DNA of 64,000 nt, taken from assembly GCA_023362775.1 (NCBI GenBank), contig JALMGJ010000004.1, positions 53,903,298 through 53,967,297 on the forward strand. The letters are read 5' to 3'. Positions 61,006 to 64,000 of this stretch are shown one piece after another. The stretch's first letter is position 1. Each line of letters begins with the position of its first letter. A program made the position numbers and the translations under genes. Source of the stretch: Charina bottae (taxonomy: Eukaryota > Chordata > Lepidosauria > Squamata > Charinaidae). The notes beneath the pieces were generated by a model. It was given only the letters and a program-made list of their open reading frames with translations, was not told the origin of the DNA and did not search any database.

Positions 61006-61449
61006 AGTATATCTGGCTCTAAACCCTGCCTGTTCCTCTGCCGGCACATTGTTATCAATGACCCAGTCCTCTAATTTATTAGCTAGATGTTTTGCATAAA
61101 TTTTAGCTGTGATGTTAATCAGATTAATTGGTCTATAGTTCACTGGGTAGCTACGATTACCTGTTTTGTATATTGGGATCACTATGCTTATATTCCAACC
61201 CTGAGGAAATTGACCAGAGGAATTAATGTTACTAAAGAGTTTAGCCAAAATAGGCTTCCACCAAATGATATTAGCTTTTAATAAATCACCAGGTATATAG
61301 TCTTCTCCAGGGGCTTTGCCTGATGGCAATGCCAGGATCAGATGCTCAATTTCTTTTAAAGAGACAGGGGGCCGGGGTATAGTGTCACAAAGTTTTAGAT
61401 TAATTGGAGAATTAATTGGAGTGGGATGGGGAGCAAACAATCCAGTATA
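61006..61449 (-). pseudogene. non-LTR retrotransposon RT fragment, different clade
   Basis: Open minus-strand frame 60997-61440 (147 codons) covers the N-terminal palm of a non-LTR RT: EIEHLILALPSGKAPGEDYI then PGDLLKANIIWW, NISIVIPIYKTGNRSYPVNY, RPINLINITAKIYAKHLANK, EEQAGFRAR. These match the KAPG.D, P..K, YRPI.L and QAGFR motifs. The catalytic YADD part is missing. Text differs from the L2/CR1 copies here. It ends where the PLE 3' terminus begins, as if the PLE inserted into it. Confidence 0.8.
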
Positions 61450-63510
61450 ACATGTCTATGAAGGTTCTCAGTCATCCAGGTGGAATTGTCTGTAGCTTGA
61501 ATCATGTCAACTGGATTTCTATTTTCTTAGTGGAAACGTTTCGCTCCTTATCCAAGGAGCTTCTTCAGTCTGAGCAAAGTTGGTAAGGGAATCCTAAATA
61601 TGTTTCTAGGTAGCTGTGTGACCTTACACCTGGGGCTAGGTCATGGTTATATTGAGATGTTATTTTTAAGTCCTTTTACCATCTAAAGGAGAATCGTTAA
61701 GATCACCATGCTGCTGTTGAGCTTGTGAAATGGTCTTAATCTTCCTAGGCACAGAAGACAAAGCCGGGAGATAGATGGGAGATAGATTGTGCCTGAGGCC
61801 CCCACCTCTATTCAAGGAAGGATTTTCCAAGTTGGCATAAATGGATTCCTTGACCCCTCTCTCAAACCACCTATCTTCTCTGTCTAAAATGTGAACATTA
61901 ATGTCCTCAAATGAGTGTCCTTTTTCCTTTAAATGAAGATAAACTGCTGACTCTGGTCCTGTGGTGTTACTTCTCCTGTGTTGGGCCATCCTCCTGTACA
62001 AAAGTTGTTTGGTTTCTCCAATGTATAGTTCAGAGCACTCCTCACTGCACTGGATTGCATAAACTACATTGCTTTTCTTGTGTTTTGGAGTTTGATCTTT
62101 GGGGTGTACAAGCCTCTGTCTCAGTGTGTTGGTGGGTTTGAAATATACAGGTATGTGGTGTTTGCCAAATATCCGTTTTATCTTTTCAGACACACCAGCC
62201 ATGTAGGGAATGACCAGGTTCTTTCGTTTATTCTGAGTCTCAGCCCTATCTGTCATTGTTTTGGGTCTGGTAGATTTAGATTTGGTGAAGGCCCAATTTG
62301 GATATCCACAGGCCTTCAGAGCTGTTCTCAGGTGCTGATTTTCATTCTTTTTGGAATCCATGGAGGTGGGGATGGTTTCTGCTCTGTGTGACAATGTCCT
62401 GATGACTCCTAGTTTGTGCTGCAGTGGATGGTGGGAGTCAAACATCAGATATTGATCTGTGTGTGTGGGTTTCCTGTAGATCCCTATTTCTAGCTTGCCA
62501 CCGGTCCCAATGAGGACTTCACAGTCTAGGAATGCCAGTCTGTTGTCCTTGGTGTCTTCTCTGGTGAAGCTAATGTTGGCATCTATAGTGTTTATATGGT
62601 CCGTGAAGGCCTGTACTTCCTGGGTCTGGATTTTGACCCAGGTGTCATCCACATACCTAAACCAGTGGGTGGGCACCGTTCCCTGGAATGTGTTGAGTGC
62701 TTTCTTCTCCACTTCTTCCATGTATAAATTGGCCACAATGGGTGACACAGGAGAACCCATGGCACAGCCGTGTTTTTGTCTGTAAAAGTCACCTCTGTAT
62801 GTGAAATAAGTGGTGTTAAGACACAGGTCCAGAAGATGGCAGATCTGGTTTGGGTTGAGATGGCTTCTCCTTTCAAGGGTGCTGTCCTCTTCTAGTCTCT
62901 TCCTGACAGCGGATAGAGCATGAGTGGTGGGGATGCTGGTGAAAAGGGAGGACACATCAAAGGAGACCATAGTTTCATCTGTATCCAGTTTCAGGATCTT
63001 TGCTTTGGAAACAAATTCTTCCGAATTATGGATGTGGTGTTCAGAGTGTCCAACTAGAGGTGCTAGTATGGTAGAGAGGTGTTTGGCAATGTTGTATGTT
63101 ACCGAATTAATGCTGCTGACTATGGGTCGGAGGGGTGTTCCTTCCTTGTGGATCTTAGGAAGTCCGTAGATGCAGGGGATGGCTTCTCCAGGATACAGAC
63201 GGTGGTAGGTAATCCTATCGATGGAGCCATCATGTTCCAATTGTTTCAAACTGTCTATTACCTTTTTCTTGTAATTGTTGGTGGGGTCTCTTTTCAGTTT
63301 TTCATATGTATGGTGATCCTCCAAAAGTGAGGTAATTTTATTGTGGTAGTCTGCAGTGTTTAGAACCACTGTACATCTTCCTTTGTCAGCAGGTAAAATG
63401 GTGATGGTTTCATCTTTGCTGAGGGCTGTCAGGGCTCTCCTCTCTTGGACGGTAAGGTTGGGGGGAGGAGGTTGAGCACTGGACAGAGCTGCAGATATTT
63501 TAAGCCGGAA
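61450..63510 (-). CDS. Penelope-like element (family B): RT plus GIY-YIG endonuclease ORF
   Basis: The long minus-strand ORF (stop at 61666) encodes a near-complete PLE protein. In order it has RT entry motif PADKGRCTVVLNTADYH, PCIYGLPKIHKEGTPLRPIV, SFDVSSLFTSIP, CAMGSPVSPIVANLYMEEVE, catalytic YVDDTW (near 62642-62656), ..NRLAFLDCEV and GIYRKPTHTDQYL. The GIY-YIG nuclease shows VVYAIQC...LYIGETKQ (near 62010-62060), RR..QH and a catalytic-type Glu in VKESIYANLEN. PLEs copy themselves by target-primed reverse transcription using this nuclease. The formal ORF begins at 63627, but its first ~39 codons are antisense to the inverted second copy, so PLE sequence proper ends at 63510. Bases 61450-61665 are the 3' non-coding end. 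There are no stops within, so it is a young copy. Confidence 0.93.
61531..61570 (-). ncRNA. hammerhead-like hairpin in PLE 3' end
   Basis: On the minus strand: GACTGAAGAAGCTCCTTGG continuing ATAAGGAGCGAAACGTTTCC. CTGAAGA, one extra A, a 7-bp stem GCTCCTT/AAGGAGC with GGAT loop, then GAAACGTTT parallel the motif at 32977-33018. No clear stem I pairing is visible, so it may be a degenerate or non-hammerhead hairpin. The older copy has it at about 34318-34356. Confidence 0.4.
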
Positions 63511-64000
63511 TATCCTGGAGAAGCCATCCCCTGCATCTACGGACTTCCTAAGATCCACAAGGAAGGAACACCCCTCCGACCCATAGTCAGCAGCATTAAT
63601 TCGGTAACATACAACATTGCCAAACACCTCTCTACCATACTAGCACCTCTAGTTGGACACTCTGAACACCACATCCATAATTCGGAAGAATTTGTTTCCA
63701 AAGCAAAGATCCTGAAACTGGATACAGATGAAACTATGGTCTCCTTTGATGTGTCCTCCCTTTTCACCAGCATCCCCACCACTCATGCTCTATCCACTGT
63801 CAGGAAGAGACTAGAAGAGGACAGCACCCTTGAAAGGAGAAGCCATCTCAATCCAAACCAGATCTGCCATCTTCTGGACCTGTGTCTTAACACCACTTAT
63901 TTCACATACAGAGGTGACTTTTACAGACAAAAACACGGCTGTGCCATGGGTTCTCCTGTGTCACCCATTGTGGCCAATTTATACATGGAAGAAGTGGAGA
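63511..64000 (+). mobile_element. second PLE copy (family B) in inverted orientation, cut by window end
   Basis: The + strand frame from 63511 encodes the same RT from PCIYGLPKIHKEGTPLRPIV through GCAMGSPVSPIVANLYMEEV to the window edge. It is the exact reverse complement of 62706-63195 except at two positions (63796 and 63852) with no indels. It starts abruptly inside the RT, so it lacks the N-terminal part and is joined head to head to the minus-strand copy. Confidence 0.97.

Noticed and set aside
63511..63627. N-terminal ~39 codons of the 653-codon PLE ORF (MFGNVVCYRINAADYGSEGC...)
   Set aside because: These codons are the antisense of the inverted second copy; not part of the real PLE protein.

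Overview
The window comes from a vertebrate nuclear genome, most likely a squamate reptile (lizard or snake). The evidence is one multi-exon gene with typical vertebrate splice sites set in a sea of squamate-type repeats: tRNA-derived SINEs of at least two families, L2/CR1-like and L1 LINE pieces, BovB-like 3' ends, Penelope-like elements (PLEs) with a GIY-YIG nuclease, and several hAT-type elements with 8-bp target duplications. The species cannot be fixed from the sequence. No rRNA, functional tRNA, CRISPR or prokaryotic features are present.

The only host gene I can support is NHS (Nance-Horan syndrome actin-remodelling regulator), on the + strand. Eight coding exons were found by matching their translations to the known protein and checking splice sites and reading phase: 29831-29983, 33754-33884, 37229-37291, 40033-40225, 44985-45116, 46168-49140, 49741-49867 and 52277-52904. 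All junction phases agree and the joined frame is open for 1465 residues to the stop codon. Exon 1, which carries the start codon and the WAVE-homology domain, lies upstream of the window, so bases 1-29830 are the 3' part of a long intron 1. The 63-bp exon at 37229 is the in-frame 21-residue cassette that distinguishes known NHS isoforms. The 3'UTR starts at 52905 and may run about 6 kb to an AATAAA at 58942.

Intron 1 (1-29830) holds an L2-like LINE remnant, a PLE reverse-transcriptase fragment, SINEs, hAT-type elements and simple repeats, separated by long unremarkable AT-rich stretches. At 24.8-27.8 kb there is a GC-rich mosaic of terminal-inverted-repeat elements and a 40-bp tandem repeat carrying GC-box and CCAAT-box motifs. 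Introns 2-8 carry more SINEs, hAT-type elements, PLE pieces, an L1 3' end and, in intron 5, a 1.34-kb GC-rich hAT-like element (43218-44556) holding the same GC/CCAAT tandem repeat in the other orientation.

Downstream of NHS (about 59-64 kb) is a pile of retroelements: CR1-like pieces, a second non-LTR RT fragment, and a nearly complete PLE ORF on the minus strand. That PLE abuts an inverted second copy with 490-bp arms differing at only 2 positions. The most interesting observations are this young PLE palindrome, hammerhead-ribozyme-like motifs in PLE or probable PLE sequence, a hAT-type insertion whose empty site is preserved in the other arm of an inverted repeat, and the promoter-like tandem repeat shared by different mobile elements.
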